From Streptomyces sp. NRRL F-5727 (GTDB taxonomy: Bacteria; Actinomycetota; Actinomycetes; Streptomycetales; Streptomycetaceae), in NCBI RefSeq assembly GCF_000719555.1, contig NZ_JOGX01000014.1, forward strand, positions 69,373-133,372: a stretch of DNA of 64,000 nt, in the 5' to 3' direction. The notes under the pieces are model-generated. The model saw only the letters and a list, made by a program, of their open reading frames with translations. It did not search any database and was not told the DNA's origin. Positions 47,128 to 56,088 of the stretch are shown here, one piece after another. Position 1 is the first letter of the stretch. Every line of letters starts with the position of its first letter. The translations under genes and the position numbers were made by a program.

Positions 47128-48036
47128 ATGGTGGCGAAGAAGACCGCCGCGAAGCAGTCCCCGGCCGCCGCCGGGGACCCCGGGTCCGCCGGTTCCCCGG
47201 GCGACCCCGGGGCCCCGGCGCGCAAGGCGTCGAAGCGGACGTCCGGGAAGAGGGCGTCCGCGGACGAGACGGCGGAGGCCCCGGCCGCCGCGTCCGCCCC
47301 CGCGGCGGCGCCGGCCGCGAAGAAGGCGGCGGCCAAGAAGGCGGCCGCCAAGAAGGCCGCGGTGAAGAAGACCGCGGCGAAGAAGACGGCCTCGAAGAAG
47401 ACGGCCTCGAGGAAGGCGGCGGCCGGTGACGCCGACGCCGGGGGCGCGGTCGACGGAAGTGCCGGTGAGGGCGGGGGCGGGGTCCAGGAGGCTCCGGAGG
47501 GGGAGAAGTCCGTGAAGAAGGCCGTCGGCCGGAAGGCCGCCGCGAAGAAGCAGACAGGAGCCAGGACGGTGGCAGCGAAGAAGACCGCGGGTGGCGTCAC
47601 GACCGCCGAGGACGAGGCGGCCGTGCCCCCGGCGCGTACCGGGGAGCTCGCGGTACGGCCCGGCGAGGACCCGTGGACGCCGGAGGAGGTCGCCGAGGCC
47701 CGCAGCGAGCTCCAGGCCGAGGTGCTGCGGCTGCGCAGCGAGCTGGCGCACTCCCAGGAGGAGCTGACCGGTCTGATGCGGGACTCCGGGGACGGGGCCG
47801 GCCAGGACGAGGCCGACACCGGCACCAAGAACATCACCCGCGAGCACGAGCTGGCCCTGGCCGCGAACGCCCGGGAGATGCTGGAGCAGTCCGAGCACGC
47901 ACTGGAGCGGCTCGACGCGGGCACGTACGGCCTCTGCGAGGTCTGCGGCAAGCCCATCGGCAAGGCCCGCATGCAGGCGTTCCCCCGGGCCACCCTCTGC
48001 GTGGAGGACAAGCAGAAGCAGGAGCGGCGCGGCTAG
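47128..48036 (+). CDS. DksA/TraR-type protein with histone H1-like N-terminus and degenerate zinc finger
   Basis: A 302-residue protein in two parts. Residues 1-160 are Ala/Lys-rich with [10 protein letters not shown] and [10 protein letters not shown] repeats like histone H1 and HU tails, likely binding DNA non-specifically. Residues about 185-302 are DksA-like: a helical hairpin ([28 protein letters not shown]) and the zinc-finger segment. Cys270, Cys273 and Cys291 are present, but the fourth ligand position (294) is Asp. DksA proteins bind RNA polymerase through the secondary channel. The position between ileS and lspA is conserved in the genus. The ATG follows GAAGGGG. Confidence 0.85.
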   Translation: MVAKKTAAKQSPAAAGDPGSAGSPGDPGAPARKASKRTSGKRASADETAEAPAAASAPAAAPAAKKAAAKKAAAKKAAVKKTAAKKTASKKTASRKAAAGDADAGGAVDGSAGEGGGGVQEAPEGEKSVKKAVGRKAAAKKQTGARTVAAKKTAGGVTTAEDEAAVPPARTGELAVRPGEDPWTPEEVAEARSELQAEVLRLRSELAHSQEELTGLMRDSGDGAGQDEADTGTKNITREHELALAANAREMLEQSEHALERLDAGTYGLCEVCGKPIGKARMQAFPRATLCVEDKQKQERRG

Positions 48037-48203
48037 GTCCCGTCCGGCCGTGCGCGCCGGGCGGGCCGGTCCGATCCGGTGGAAAGGGGCGGAAAGGGCC
48101 TGGCCCGGCGCACGGGCGGCGGTGGTACGGACTGCCGGTCTCGTACGCCTGTGCCGTACCCTCGGTGCACGGTCAGGCAACGAGGTTCGAGGGACTCACT
48201 CAC

Positions 48204-48782
48204 GTGGCAGAGGCGGAGAGCGTCATCGGTACGCCGGATTCAGCAGGGGCCGAGGACTCGGCCGCCCCGGAGGAGCGGCCCGAGGGGGCTCCGAGGGGCA
48301 GGCGGCGGATCGTCGCGCTCTTCGTGGTGGCCGTCCTCGCCTACCTGATCGACCTCGGCAGCAAGATCGTCGTGGTGGAGAAGCTGGAGGGCCGCGAGCC
48401 GATCAAGGTCATCGGCGATCTGCTCCGCTTCGAGGCGATCCGCAACCCGGGCGCGGCCTTCGGCATGGGCGAGGCGTTCACCATCGTCTTCACCTGCATC
48501 GCGGCGGCCGTCATCGTGGTGATCATCCGGCTGGCCCGGAAGCTCTACAGCCTGCCCTGGGCGATCGCGCTGGGCCTGCTGCTCGGCGGCGCGCTGGGCA
48601 ACCTCACGGACCGGCTGTTCCGCTCACCGGGCGTCTTCGAGGGCGCGGTGGTGGACTTCATCGCCCCGGCGCACTTCGCCGTCTTCAACCTCGCCGACTC
48701 GGCGATCGTCTGCGGCGGCATCCTGATCGTCATCCTGTCGTTCCGGGGCCTGGACCCGGACGGCACCGTCCACAAGGACTGA
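48204..48782 (+). CDS. lspA: Lipoprotein signal peptidase LspA
   Basis: A 192-residue aspartyl signal peptidase II with four helices. It cuts prolipoproteins before the lipidated cysteine. A ~35-residue acidic N-terminal tail precedes the first helix ([23 protein letters not shown]). Conserved boxes are [46 protein letters not shown]; the catalytic Asp residues are in TDR/VDF and NLADS. The GTG start is chosen from length and the conserved helix; the ribosome site is weak. Confidence 0.94.
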   Translation: MAEAESVIGTPDSAGAEDSAAPEERPEGAPRGRRRIVALFVVAVLAYLIDLGSKIVVVEKLEGREPIKVIGDLLRFEAIRNPGAAFGMGEAFTIVFTCIAAAVIVVIIRLARKLYSLPWAIALGLLLGGALGNLTDRLFRSPGVFEGAVVDFIAPAHFAVFNLADSAIVCGGILIVILSFRGLDPDGTVHKD

Positions 48783-48813
48783 GCGGGCAGGACCGAGCAC
48801 TCCCGGCACAAGG

Positions 48814-48819
48814 CATACT
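48814..48819 (+). promoter_or_regulatory. -10 box for a leaderless RluA-family transcript
   Basis: CATACT ends 6 nt before the GTG at 48826, and no ribosome site is present. The gene may thus have its own leaderless transcript besides read-through from lspA. Confidence 0.45.
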
Positions 48820-48825
48820 CGACGG

Positions 48826-49767
48826 GTGAGCACGAGTCCCGAGATCCGCACCCTGCCCGTTCCCGATGGCCTGGAGGGCGAGCGCGTCGACGCCGCCATC
48901 GCCCGTATGTTCGGGTTCTCCCGTACGAAGGCGGCCGAGCTCGCCGCGGCGGGGAAGGTCCAGGTCGACGGCGCCGTCGTCGGCAAGTCCGAGCGGGTGA
49001 GCGGCGGCGCGTGGCTGGAGGTCGAGATGCCGGGCGCCCCCGCGCCCGTGCAGATCGTCGCCGAGCCCGTGGAGGGCATGGAGATCGTCCACGACGACGA
49101 CGACATCGTGGTGATCATGAAGCCGATCGGGGTCGCCGCGCATCCCAGCCCCGGCTGGACCGGCACCACCGTGATCGGCGGCCTCGCCGCCGCCGGCTAC
49201 CGGATCTCCACCTCCGGCGCCGCCGAGCGCCAGGGCATCGTGCACCGCCTCGACGTCGGCACCTCCGGCCTGATGGTGGTCGCCAAGTCCGAGTACGCGT
49301 ACACCTCGCTCAAGCGCCAGTTCAAGGAGCGCACGGTCGACAAGCGCTACCACGCGCTGGTCCAGGGCCACCCGGACCCGCTGAGCGGCACCATCGACGC
49401 GCCCATCGGCCGGCACCCGAACCACGACTACAAGTGGGCCGTGACCGCCGACGGCAAGCCGTCCGTCACCCACTACGACCTGATCGAGGCGTACCGGGCG
49501 GCCTCGCTGCTCGACATCAAGCTGGAGACCGGCCGCACCCACCAGATCCGGGTGCACATGTCGGCCCACCGCCACCCCTGCGTCGGCGACCTCACCTACG
49601 GCGCCGACCCGACCATGGCCAAGCGGCTCGGGCTGACCCGCCAGTGGCTGCACGCGGTCCGGCTGGGCTTCGAGCACCCGGGCGACGGGAAGTGGGTCGA
49701 GTTCGCCTCCACCTACCCGGCCGACCTCCAGACCGCCCTCGACCGCATCGAGGCGGAGAGCCGGTGA
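48826..49767 (+). CDS. RluA-family 23S rRNA pseudouridine synthase
   Basis: A 313-residue RluD-like enzyme. An N-terminal S4 RNA-binding domain ([31 protein letters not shown], residues about 18-50) precedes the catalytic domain, with Asp143 in [37 protein letters not shown] and [26 protein letters not shown] follow, all RluA-family signatures. It probably modifies 23S rRNA uridines in helix 69 (as RluD does), but the exact site is inference. It follows lspA by 43 bp and overlaps the GNAT gene by 4 bp. Confidence 0.9.
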   Translation: MSTSPEIRTLPVPDGLEGERVDAAIARMFGFSRTKAAELAAAGKVQVDGAVVGKSERVSGGAWLEVEMPGAPAPVQIVAEPVEGMEIVHDDDDIVVIMKPIGVAAHPSPGWTGTTVIGGLAAAGYRISTSGAAERQGIVHRLDVGTSGLMVVAKSEYAYTSLKRQFKERTVDKRYHALVQGHPDPLSGTIDAPIGRHPNHDYKWAVTADGKPSVTHYDLIEAYRAASLLDIKLETGRTHQIRVHMSAHRHPCVGDLTYGADPTMAKRLGLTRQWLHAVRLGFEHPGDGKWVEFASTYPADLQTALDRIEAESR

Positions 49768-50231
49768 CCGAGGCGTACACGGTCCGCGAGGCCGTCGGCG
49801 AGGCCGATCTGGAGGCGTGCTTCGCGGTCCGCCGCGCGGTCTTCGTCGAGGAGCAGGGCGTCCCGGCGGAGCTGGAGTACGACGCGTACGACTCCACCGC
49901 CGTGCACGTCCTCGCGGTCCGGGCGGACGGGGTGCCGCTGGGCACCGGCCGGCTGCTGCACGGGGCCGACGCGGCCGGGAAGACCGGCGGGGACGCCTCG
50001 GTGGGCTCGCTCGGCCGGCTCGCGGTCGCCGGGGTGGCGCGCGGCCTCGGGGTCGGCGCGGCACTGGTCCGGGCGATCGAGGACGCGGCCCGCGCGCGCG
50101 GCCTGACCGCCGTCGACCTGCACGCCCAGACCCGGGCCCTCGGCTTCTACGAACGGCTGGGCTACGCGGCGTACGGCGGGGAGTTCCCGGACGCGGGGAT
50201 CCCGCACCGGGCGATGCGGCGGGCGCTCTAA
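49764..50231 (+). CDS. GNAT-family N-acetyltransferase
   Basis: A 155-residue acetyltransferase. The N-terminus [34 protein letters not shown] resembles the ElaA/YjcF-like GNAT group. The acetyl-CoA loop is [32 protein letters not shown], and [33 protein letters not shown] is the typical end. The substrate is unknown. The GTG overlaps the pseudouridine synthase stop (GTGA), so the two are translated together. Confidence 0.88.
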   Translation: MTEAYTVREAVGEADLEACFAVRRAVFVEEQGVPAELEYDAYDSTAVHVLAVRADGVPLGTGRLLHGADAAGKTGGDASVGSLGRLAVAGVARGLGVGAALVRAIEDAARARGLTAVDLHAQTRALGFYERLGYAAYGGEFPDAGIPHRAMRRAL

Positions 50232-50408
50232 AGGTCCCCACGCCCGTTCCCGCGCCCGTCCCCGGACGCGTTCCCGGACGCGTTCCCGGGCGCCGGTTCG
50301 CGGACGACTGTCTCCGGACACGACGGAGGGCCTGGTCCGGTGGACAGGCCCTTGCTGATTCCCGGGGCGGTTCGTGGCGCGCCCGGGGCGTGGTGTGTGG
50401 GGCGGCGG

Positions 50409-50597
50409 CTACTTCCAGGTGTGGCAGCCGTGCGGCCGTTCGGTGACGGGGCCGGTGCACTGGCCGCTCTGGCCTCCACCGTTTCCGCCGTTGGTGGGCG
50501 GGTGAGGTGCCGCCAGCGCTGCCGAGCCGGCGCCGAGCACGCCCGCGACGGCGAGCATGAGGGCTGCCGCGCGGCGCCCGAGGGACTGCTTCAGCAT
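50409..50597 (-). CDS. Small secreted Cys-pair peptide
   Basis: A 62-residue protein with a clear signal peptide (MLKQSLGRRAAALMLAVAGV, then LGAGSAALA ending in an ALA-A cleavage site near 29/30). The mature ~33 residues are Gly/Asn/Pro-rich, with two cysteines 11 residues apart (CTGPVTERPHGC), which could form a disulfide loop. The ATG follows GAGGAGG at ideal spacing, which supports a real gene. I do not recognise the family. It is divergent from the antiporter gene. The 177-bp gap to the GNAT gene holds only repeated CGTTCCCGG-type runs. Confidence 0.65.
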   Translation of the reverse strand: MLKQSLGRRAAALMLAVAGVLGAGSAALAAPHPPTNGGNGGGQSGQCTGPVTERPHGCHTWK

Positions 50598-50672
50598 GAC
50601 ATCCTCCTCGCAGTGGCCGGAATGTCCCTTTTATGATATGCCTTCGATCTTCGACCGGCTCGAGGGGACACC

Positions 50673-52259
50673 GTGGACCAGCTCGCCCTGCTGTTCTTGC
50701 TGCTGCTCGGGGCGGTGCTCACCGTGCCTCTCGGCGACCGGCTGGGGCTGCCCGCGCCGGTCCTGATGACGCTGCTCGGGATCGTGCTGGCCCTGCTGCC
50801 GTTCGTGCCGAACGTCGACATCCCGCCCGAGTTCATCCTGCCGCTGGTGCTGCCGCCGCTGCTCTACGCCTCCGTGCAGCGCACCTCCTGGCGGCAGTTC
50901 GCGGCCAACCGGCGGCCGATCTTCCTGCTCGCGGTCGCCCTGGTCTTCGTCACCACGGCCGCCGTCGGCGCGGTCGCGGACGCGCTGGTCCCCGGCATCC
51001 CGCTGGCCGCCGCGCTCGCGCTCGGCGCCCTGGTCGCGCCGCCCGACCCGGTCGCGGCGACCGCCGTGGCCGGCTCGCTCGGGCTGCCCCGGCGGCTGGT
51101 GTCGATCCTGGAGGGCGAGGGGCTCTTCAACGACGTCACCGCGATCGTGCTCTACCACGTGGCCGTCGCGGCGGTGGTGAGCGGTGAGTTCTCCTGGCCG
51201 GAGGCGCTCGGCGAGCTGGTCCTGTCGGCGGTCGTCGCGGTCGCCGTCGGCCTGGGGCTCGGCTGGGTCACCAACAGGCTGATGGCCTTCCTCGGCGACG
51301 CCACCCTCCAGACCGGCCTCACCCTCCTCGTCCCCTTCGTCTCCTATGTGATCGCCGAGGAGCTGCACGGCTCCGGGGTGCTCGCGGTCCTGGTCACCGC
51401 GCTCTTCCTCGCCGAGTACGCGGTCGACGCCGACGACGTGATGGGGCGGCTCGCCGGGCAGACCTTCTGGGAGGTCGTCGACACCCTCGTCACCGGCATC
51501 GCCTTCGGCCTCATCGGTCTCGAACTGATCCATGTCTTCGGCGTCGCGGAGGGACGGGCCGGCGAGATGCTCGGCTGGGGCGCCGTGATCGTCGTCGTGG
51601 TCGTCGGGGTCCGGCTGCTGTGGCTGCTGCCCGCCACCTGGCTGGCGAAGCGGCTGCACGACCGCAGGGACGTGGCCGAGGAGATCCCGATGAGCTGGCG
51701 GGAGACGGTCGTCATGTGGTGGTCCGGGATGCGCGGGGTGGCCTCGGTGGCGCTGGCCCTGGCCATCCCGCGGACCACCGAGGACGGCTCGCCCTTCCCC
51801 GGCCGGGACGAGCTGGTCTTCCTCGCCTTCTGCGTGATCATGGCGACGCTGGTCGCCCAGGGGCTCACCCTGCCCTGGCTGGTGCGCAGGCTCGGGGTGA
51901 AGGCCGACGCGGACGCCGAGCGGGCCTTCGAGCGGGAGCTCGCCGTCCGCGCCGCGAAGGCGGCCAAGCGGCGGCTCAAGGAGATCGAGGAGGTCGAGGA
52001 GCTGCCCGAGGAGATCGCCGAACGACTCCAGCGCGGGGCCTTCGACATCGGGGCCCGGATCAGCCCGGACATGGTCGACGAGGAACGGCGGGCCGCCTTC
52101 ACGGAGCGGGCCGAGCGGGTGAGGAAGCTCCAGTCGATCCAGCGGGAGCTGATGTCCGCCGCCCGGCACGCCGTCCTCTCCGCGCGCAGCGAGCCGGGCG
52201 CCGACCCCGAGGTGGTGGACCGGGTGCTGCGGCAGCTGGACGTCCGCTCACTGCGCTGA
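50673..52259 (+). CDS. CPA1-family Na+/H+ antiporter
   Basis: A 528-residue cation/proton antiporter (NhaP/YjcE-like). About 12 helices occupy residues 1-410. Family motifs are LVAPPDPVAATAV, ILEGEGLFNDVTAIVLYH (ion-site FND), and WSGMRGVASVALALAIP late in the domain. The last ~115 residues form a charged cytoplasmic helix-rich tail (AAKAAKRRLKEIEEVEELPEEIAERLQ). It exchanges Na+ (or K+) for H+ across the plasma membrane. GTG 50673 follows GAGGGGA. Confidence 0.92.
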   Translation: MDQLALLFLLLLGAVLTVPLGDRLGLPAPVLMTLLGIVLALLPFVPNVDIPPEFILPLVLPPLLYASVQRTSWRQFAANRRPIFLLAVALVFVTTAAVGAVADALVPGIPLAAALALGALVAPPDPVAATAVAGSLGLPRRLVSILEGEGLFNDVTAIVLYHVAVAAVVSGEFSWPEALGELVLSAVVAVAVGLGLGWVTNRLMAFLGDATLQTGLTLLVPFVSYVIAEELHGSGVLAVLVTALFLAEYAVDADDVMGRLAGQTFWEVVDTLVTGIAFGLIGLELIHVFGVAEGRAGEMLGWGAVIVVVVVGVRLLWLLPATWLAKRLHDRRDVAEEIPMSWRETVVMWWSGMRGVASVALALAIPRTTEDGSPFPGRDELVFLAFCVIMATLVAQGLTLPWLVRRLGVKADADAERAFERELAVRAAKAAKRRLKEIEEVEELPEEIAERLQRGAFDIGARISPDMVDEERRAAFTERAERVRKLQSIQRELMSAARHAVLSARSEPGADPEVVDRVLRQLDVRSLR

Positions 52260-52294
52260 CCTGGGGGTTCCCACGGCCTGACGGGGGCGGGTGG

Positions 52295-52300
52295 CAGGAT
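52295..52300 (+). promoter_or_regulatory. -10 box for a leaderless hydrolase transcript
   Basis: CAGGAT lies 6 nt before the ATG at 52307, and the intervening GGCGGG is too close to act as a ribosome site. Confidence 0.45.
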
Positions 52301-52306
52301 GGCGGG

Positions 52307-52888
52307 ATGGACATCATGCTTTTCCACTCGGTGTACGGGAAGCGCCCGGCCGTGGAGGCCGCCGCCGACCGGCTTCGGGCCGCCGGCCACCAGGTGTGGG
52401 TGCCGGACCTCTTCGACGGCTGGACCACCGACTCGGTGGAGGCGGCCATGGCGAAGAAGGACGAGATCGGCTCGGACGAGCTGCTGAAGCGCGCGGTGCT
52501 CGCCGCGGCCCCCTACTCGGAGCGCGGGCTCGTCTACGCCGGCTTCTCCTTCGGGGCCTCGGTGGCGCAGACGCTGGCGCTCGGCGACGAGAAGGCGCGC
52601 GGGCTGCTGCTCCTCCACGGCACCTCGGACCTGGCGCCGAACGCGTCGGTGGACGAGCTGCCGGTCCAGCTGCACGTGGCCGAGCCCGACCCGTTCGAGA
52701 CGGACGACTGGCTGTCCGCCTGGTACCTCCAGATGGGGAAGGCCGGGGCGGACGTGGAGATCTACCGGTACCGGGGCGCCGGGCACGTGTACACGGACCC
52801 GGAGCTGCCGGACTGGGACGCCGAGGCCGCGGAGCGGACCTGGGCGATCGCGCTCGACTTCCTCGACGGGCTGGACGAGGAGCGCTGA
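52307..52888 (+). CDS. Dienelactone-hydrolase-family alpha/beta hydrolase
   Basis: A 193-residue DLH-family protein. It begins MDIMLFHSVYGKRPAVEAAADRLRAAGHQVWVPDLFDG, the DLH start. The nucleophile elbow reads AGFSFGASVA, so Ser replaces the Cys of true dienelactone hydrolases. Asp in LHVAEPDPF and His in GAGHVYTDP complete a Ser-Asp-His triad. The substrate is unknown, and no catechol pathway is nearby. A strong terminator follows. Confidence 0.88.
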   Translation: MDIMLFHSVYGKRPAVEAAADRLRAAGHQVWVPDLFDGWTTDSVEAAMAKKDEIGSDELLKRAVLAAAPYSERGLVYAGFSFGASVAQTLALGDEKARGLLLLHGTSDLAPNASVDELPVQLHVAEPDPFETDDWLSAWYLQMGKAGADVEIYRYRGAGHVYTDPELPDWDAEAAERTWAIALDFLDGLDEER

Positions 52889-52893
52889 CGGGG

Positions 52894-52924
52894 ACGGCCC
52901 CCGGGGGAGTCCCCCGGGGGCCGT
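52894..52924. terminator. Bidirectional terminator, 15-bp perfect stem
   Basis: Perfect arms at 52894-52908 and 52910-52924 (ACGGCCCCCGGGGGA and its complement) with a single central base. It lies between the convergent hydrolase and M43 protease genes. Confidence 0.75.
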
Positions 52925-52942
52925 TCGGACGTGGACGGGCCG

Positions 52943-53941
52943 TCAGGCGCGGTACGCGGTCCAGTGGTCGTTCATCCGGGTCACCTGGCCCGTGGTGAAC
53001 TGGTACATGCACGCGTCGTACGTGTAGTCCATGAAGTTGTGGATCGGGTCCACACCGGTCTTGGAGGCGCAGGAGTCACGGCCGGTCGGGCACTCGTAGG
53101 CCGGGGACTTCTCGGCCGGGGTGTCGGCGACGTAGTCGCCGTTGCCGTTACAGCCGCCCTGGAAGGTGTGGTACAGGCCCATCCAGTGGCCGACCTCGTG
53201 GGTGGCGGTGTCGCCCTGGTTGTAGTTGGCCGCCGAGCCGCCCGGCAGGGAGGCGTCGAGCAGGACCACGCCGTCCATGGACGGGTTGGACTGGTACGAG
53301 GACGGGAAGGTCGCCCAGCCGAGCAGGCCGCCGCTGAGGTTGGCGGTGTAGATGTTCAGCGCGTTCGCGCCGCCCTGGCGGAGGGACTGCTTCATCGCCT
53401 TCTCGGCGGTGGAGCCGGAGGCCAGGTTGTACCAGGACGCGTTGTCCGTGTAGGTGGTGCCGGCGAGCGAGAACTGGAAGCCGGTGTTCACGTTGCCGGT
53501 GCCCTGGCCGCCGAAGGCCGCGTTGAGCACGTTCATCTGGTTGTTGATGTCCGTGGCGCTCAGCTTGCCGGTCGTGCCGCTGTGGACGACGTGGAAGTAG
53601 ACCGGGATGGTGGCGCCCGCGGTGGCGGCCGTGGCGGAGAGCCGGCCGCTCGACTTCAGCGCCGAGAGCTTCTTGCTCAGGTCGGCGTCCATGGCCTTGG
53701 CCTGGGCGGCGGAGATCTCACCCGGCTCGTGGGCGTGGGCGTCGGCGCCCTTCTCCTTGCGGGCGCCGGACAGGGCGGCCGTGTCGTCGGCGCACTCCTC
53801 GGCGGAGGCGCCGGCCAGGGTCGGGGACGCCTGGGCGACGACGGGCGCGGAGAACGGCGCCAGGGCCAGGGTTCCGGCCAGGACGGCGGTGCCGAGTACA
53901 CGACGTGAGGTACGCGGCGATATACGGACAAGAGCACGCAC
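52943..53941 (-). CDS. Secreted M43-family zinc metalloprotease
   Basis: A 332-residue exported protease of the pappalysin/cytophagalysin (M43B) type. The signal peptide covers about 1-38 ([20 protein letters not shown], then a hydrophobic stretch ending AQA). A propeptide-like Ala/Lys-rich region follows to about 105. Zinc motif HExxHxxGxxH is His248-Glu249-His252-His258 ([14 protein letters not shown]), with Met304 in the Met-turn (NFMDYTYD). Six cysteines in the mature part probably form disulfides. The GTG follows GAGGAG; upstream in-frame ATGs would bury the signal peptide. Confidence 0.93.
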   Translation of the reverse strand: MRALVRISPRTSRRVLGTAVLAGTLALAPFSAPVVAQASPTLAGASAEECADDTAALSGARKEKGADAHAHEPGEISAAQAKAMDADLSKKLSALKSSGRLSATAATAGATIPVYFHVVHSGTTGKLSATDINNQMNVLNAAFGGQGTGNVNTGFQFSLAGTTYTDNASWYNLASGSTAEKAMKQSLRQGGANALNIYTANLSGGLLGWATFPSSYQSNPSMDGVVLLDASLPGGSAANYNQGDTATHEVGHWMGLYHTFQGGCNGNGDYVADTPAEKSPAYECPTGRDSCASKTGVDPIHNFMDYTYDACMYQFTTGQVTRMNDHWTAYRA

Positions 53942-54129
53942 AGGTGACTCCTCGCGGGGGGTTGTGGGGAGGTACTTCCTCGCCACGGCGGGGAGATTAC
54001 GCGTCCATGTCAGACACCGTTGAGCGGTGATCAGGCCCAATCAATCGGAGGGCAATTGGGGACATCGGGAAGAAAATTTTGGGCGGCTTCCGGAGTTTGA
54101 GACAGCGGCGTAACAGAAGCTGCGCCGGA

Positions 54130-54213
54130 GGCGGGTGGTGTGTCCGGATTCGAGACCTCGTGACCACCACCCGCCGTAGCCATGTGATCTTCCGTTAACA
54201 CGGACGATCATGG
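54130..54213. terminator. Tandem hairpins after phoD
   Basis: Arms GGCGGGTGGTG at 54130-54140 and their complement at 54165-54175 form an 11-bp stem. A second interrupted hairpin (GCCATG...GATC with inner CCGT-TAAC-ACGG) spans 54179-54214, 25 bp past the phoD stop. The rest of the 297-bp protease-phoD gap is unusually AT-rich around 54060-54085 (AAGAAAATTTT), which could hold the protease promoter. Confidence 0.55.
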
Positions 54214-54238
54214 CTGAAAATCGACGGTGATGCGGCGA

Positions 54239-55888
54239 TCAGATGACCGGCTGGTACACCCGCTCGACGCGCTGCGTTCCGCTGAGCGTCCGGTAGGAGC
54301 GGGCCCAGGACGTGGTCGCGGCCGGGTCGCGCTTGTCGGAGACCGTGTAGTAGTCCATCTGCGAGCGCTCGGCGGTCACGTCGAGGACGCCATACCCGTG
54401 GTGGTCCATGTCCACCCACTTCACATGCCGGTTGGCCGTCCGCACCGCGCCCGCGGCCACCACCGAGAGGGTGCCCGGAGCCACGTTCAGCATGTCGTCG
54501 AGGTTGTCCGAGGTCACCGAGGTGACCACGAACTCGGTGGCCACCGACGCGGAGAGCGGGTACGTGGCCGCCCTGGCCGGCACGTCGTTGGCCCACGCCA
54601 TGTGGATGTCGCCGGTCAGGAAGACGGTGTTCCTGATCCCCCGGGAGCTCAGGTGCGCCAGCAGCTCCTTGCGGTCGTCGGTGTAGCCGTCCCACTGGTC
54701 GACGTTGACCGCGATCCCCTCGGTCGGCAGCCCCATCAGCTCGGCGAGCGGCTCCAGGAGGTACGCGGGCAGCGAGCCGAAGGCCACCGGCGAGATCATC
54801 ACCGAGGTGCCGACCAGCTGCCAGGCGGCGTCCGAACCGGCCAGCCCGGACTTCAGCCAGTCGAGCTGCGCGCGACCGGTGATCGTACGCTCCGGGTCGT
54901 CGACCGTGCCGGAGCCCGTCTTCGCCGGGGCGGAGCGGAAGGAGCGCAGGTCGAGCAGGTGCAGATCGGCCAGCCTGCCGAAGCGGATCCGCCGGAAGAC
55001 CGTGCCCTCCGTGGAGGAGCGGACCGGCATCCACTCGAAGTAGGCCCGCTTGGCGGCGGCGACCCGGGCGGCCCAGTCGCCCTCGGTGCCGGGGGTGTGG
55101 TTCTCCGCGCCGCCGGTCCAGGCGTCGTTGGCGAACTCGTGGTCGTCCCAGATCGCCACCATCGGGTGGGCGGCGTGCAGCGCCTGGAGGTCGGGGTCCG
55201 TCTTGTACCGGCCGTGCCGGGTGCGGTAGTCGGCCAGGGAGACGATCTCGTGGCGCGGCTCGTGCGGCCGGACGGTGTCCCCGGCCTCCGGGTAGACCCC
55301 GCTCGCGTACTCGTAGATGTAGTCGCCCAGGTGCAGGACCGCGTCCAGGTCGGCGCGGCCGGCCAGGTGGCGGTACGCGGAGAAGTGGCCGGCCTCGAAG
55401 TTGGCGCAGGACACCACGCCGAAGCGGACGCCCGGCGCGGCGGCGTCGACGGCCGGGGCGGTGCGGGTCCGGCCGGCCGCCGAGACCGTGGTGCCGGCGG
55501 TGAAGCGGAAGAAGTAGGCGGTGGCCGGGCGCAGTCCGCGGACGTCGGCCTTGACCGTGTGGTCGGCGGCGGCGGACGCGGTGGTCGAACCCGAGGCGAC
55601 GACCCGGGTGAAGGAGCGGTCCTCGGCCACCTCCCAGTCGACGCGGACGTCCGCGCCGAGGCCGGAGCCGGGCACGGCCTCCGGGGAGGGGGTGACGCGC
55701 GTCCAGAGCAGGACGCCGTCGGGCAGCGGGTCACCGGAGGCGACACCGTGCAGGAAGGCGGGCGCCGGGGCGTCCGCGAGGGCCGGCGCGGCCGCGCCGA
55801 GCAGCGCGGGGGTGGCGACGGCGGTGACGGCGGCGGCCTTGACGACCGTGCGCCGCGTGGGGGCAGGAGATATGGAGTGACTGGTCAC
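54239..55888 (-). CDS. phoD: Tat-exported alkaline phosphatase PhoD
   Basis: A 549-residue PhoD-type phosphodiesterase/phosphatase. A Tat signal holds twin arginines at 12-13 ([11 protein letters not shown]), ending ALADAPAP near residue 39. An N-terminal Ig-like PhoD_N domain (about 42-140) precedes the metallophosphatase core. Metal motifs are [40 protein letters not shown] and [13 protein letters not shown]. PhoD uses Fe and Ca to release phosphate outside the cell. The GTG start sits 8 nt from a -10 box beneath a PHO box, so it should be induced by phosphate starvation. Confidence 0.95.
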   Translation of the reverse strand: MTSHSISPAPTRRTVVKAAAVTAVATPALLGAAAPALADAPAPAFLHGVASGDPLPDGVLLWTRVTPSPEAVPGSGLGADVRVDWEVAEDRSFTRVVASGSTTASAAADHTVKADVRGLRPATAYFFRFTAGTTVSAAGRTRTAPAVDAAAPGVRFGVVSCANFEAGHFSAYRHLAGRADLDAVLHLGDYIYEYASGVYPEAGDTVRPHEPRHEIVSLADYRTRHGRYKTDPDLQALHAAHPMVAIWDDHEFANDAWTGGAENHTPGTEGDWAARVAAAKRAYFEWMPVRSSTEGTVFRRIRFGRLADLHLLDLRSFRSAPAKTGSGTVDDPERTITGRAQLDWLKSGLAGSDAAWQLVGTSVMISPVAFGSLPAYLLEPLAELMGLPTEGIAVNVDQWDGYTDDRKELLAHLSSRGIRNTVFLTGDIHMAWANDVPARAATYPLSASVATEFVVTSVTSDNLDDMLNVAPGTLSVVAAGAVRTANRHVKWVDMDHHGYGVLDVTAERSQMDYYTVSDKRDPAATTSWARSYRTLSGTQRVERVYQPVI

Positions 55889-55896
55889 GGCCAGTC

Positions 55897-55924
55897 AGAT
55901 TACTGACGGGTACAAAAGGTTGAC
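55897..55924 (-). promoter_or_regulatory. PHO box and -10 box of phoD
   Basis: On the minus strand two 11-nt direct-repeat units, GTCAACCTTTT (55924-55914) and GTACCCGTCAG (55913-55903), fit the PhoP-box pattern of Streptomyces (GTTCACC-like units). TAATCT (55902-55897) follows as -10, 8 nt before the GTG. The PHO box takes the place of a -35, as in PhoP-activated promoters. Confidence 0.7.
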
Positions 55925-56048
55925 CCCGAAATCCGGAAAGTTCTCCCGGGGTTCGCCCGCCGCTCACGAGGTTTTCCGGAGTCCTTGCCTCCGCATGCCC
56001 TCTTCTCCCGGAATCCGGTCGCCCGGCGCCCTCCGGAGGCGCCCGTCG

Positions 56049-56073
56049 TCCCCGGCCCGCGCGGGGCCGGGGA
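56049..56073 (-). terminator. Terminator after the DsbA-like gene
   Basis: TCCCCGGCCC at 56049-56058 and its complement at 56064-56073 form a 10-bp GC stem with a 5-nt loop, 15 bp past the stop at 56089. Confidence 0.55.
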
Positions 56074-56088
56074 GCGTACGAGGGGAGG

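Noticed and set aside
47320..47420. Ala/Lys codon repeats as a DNA-level repeat element
   Set aside because: They are explained by the histone-like AAKKA protein sequence of the DksA-like gene; no DNA structure beyond that.
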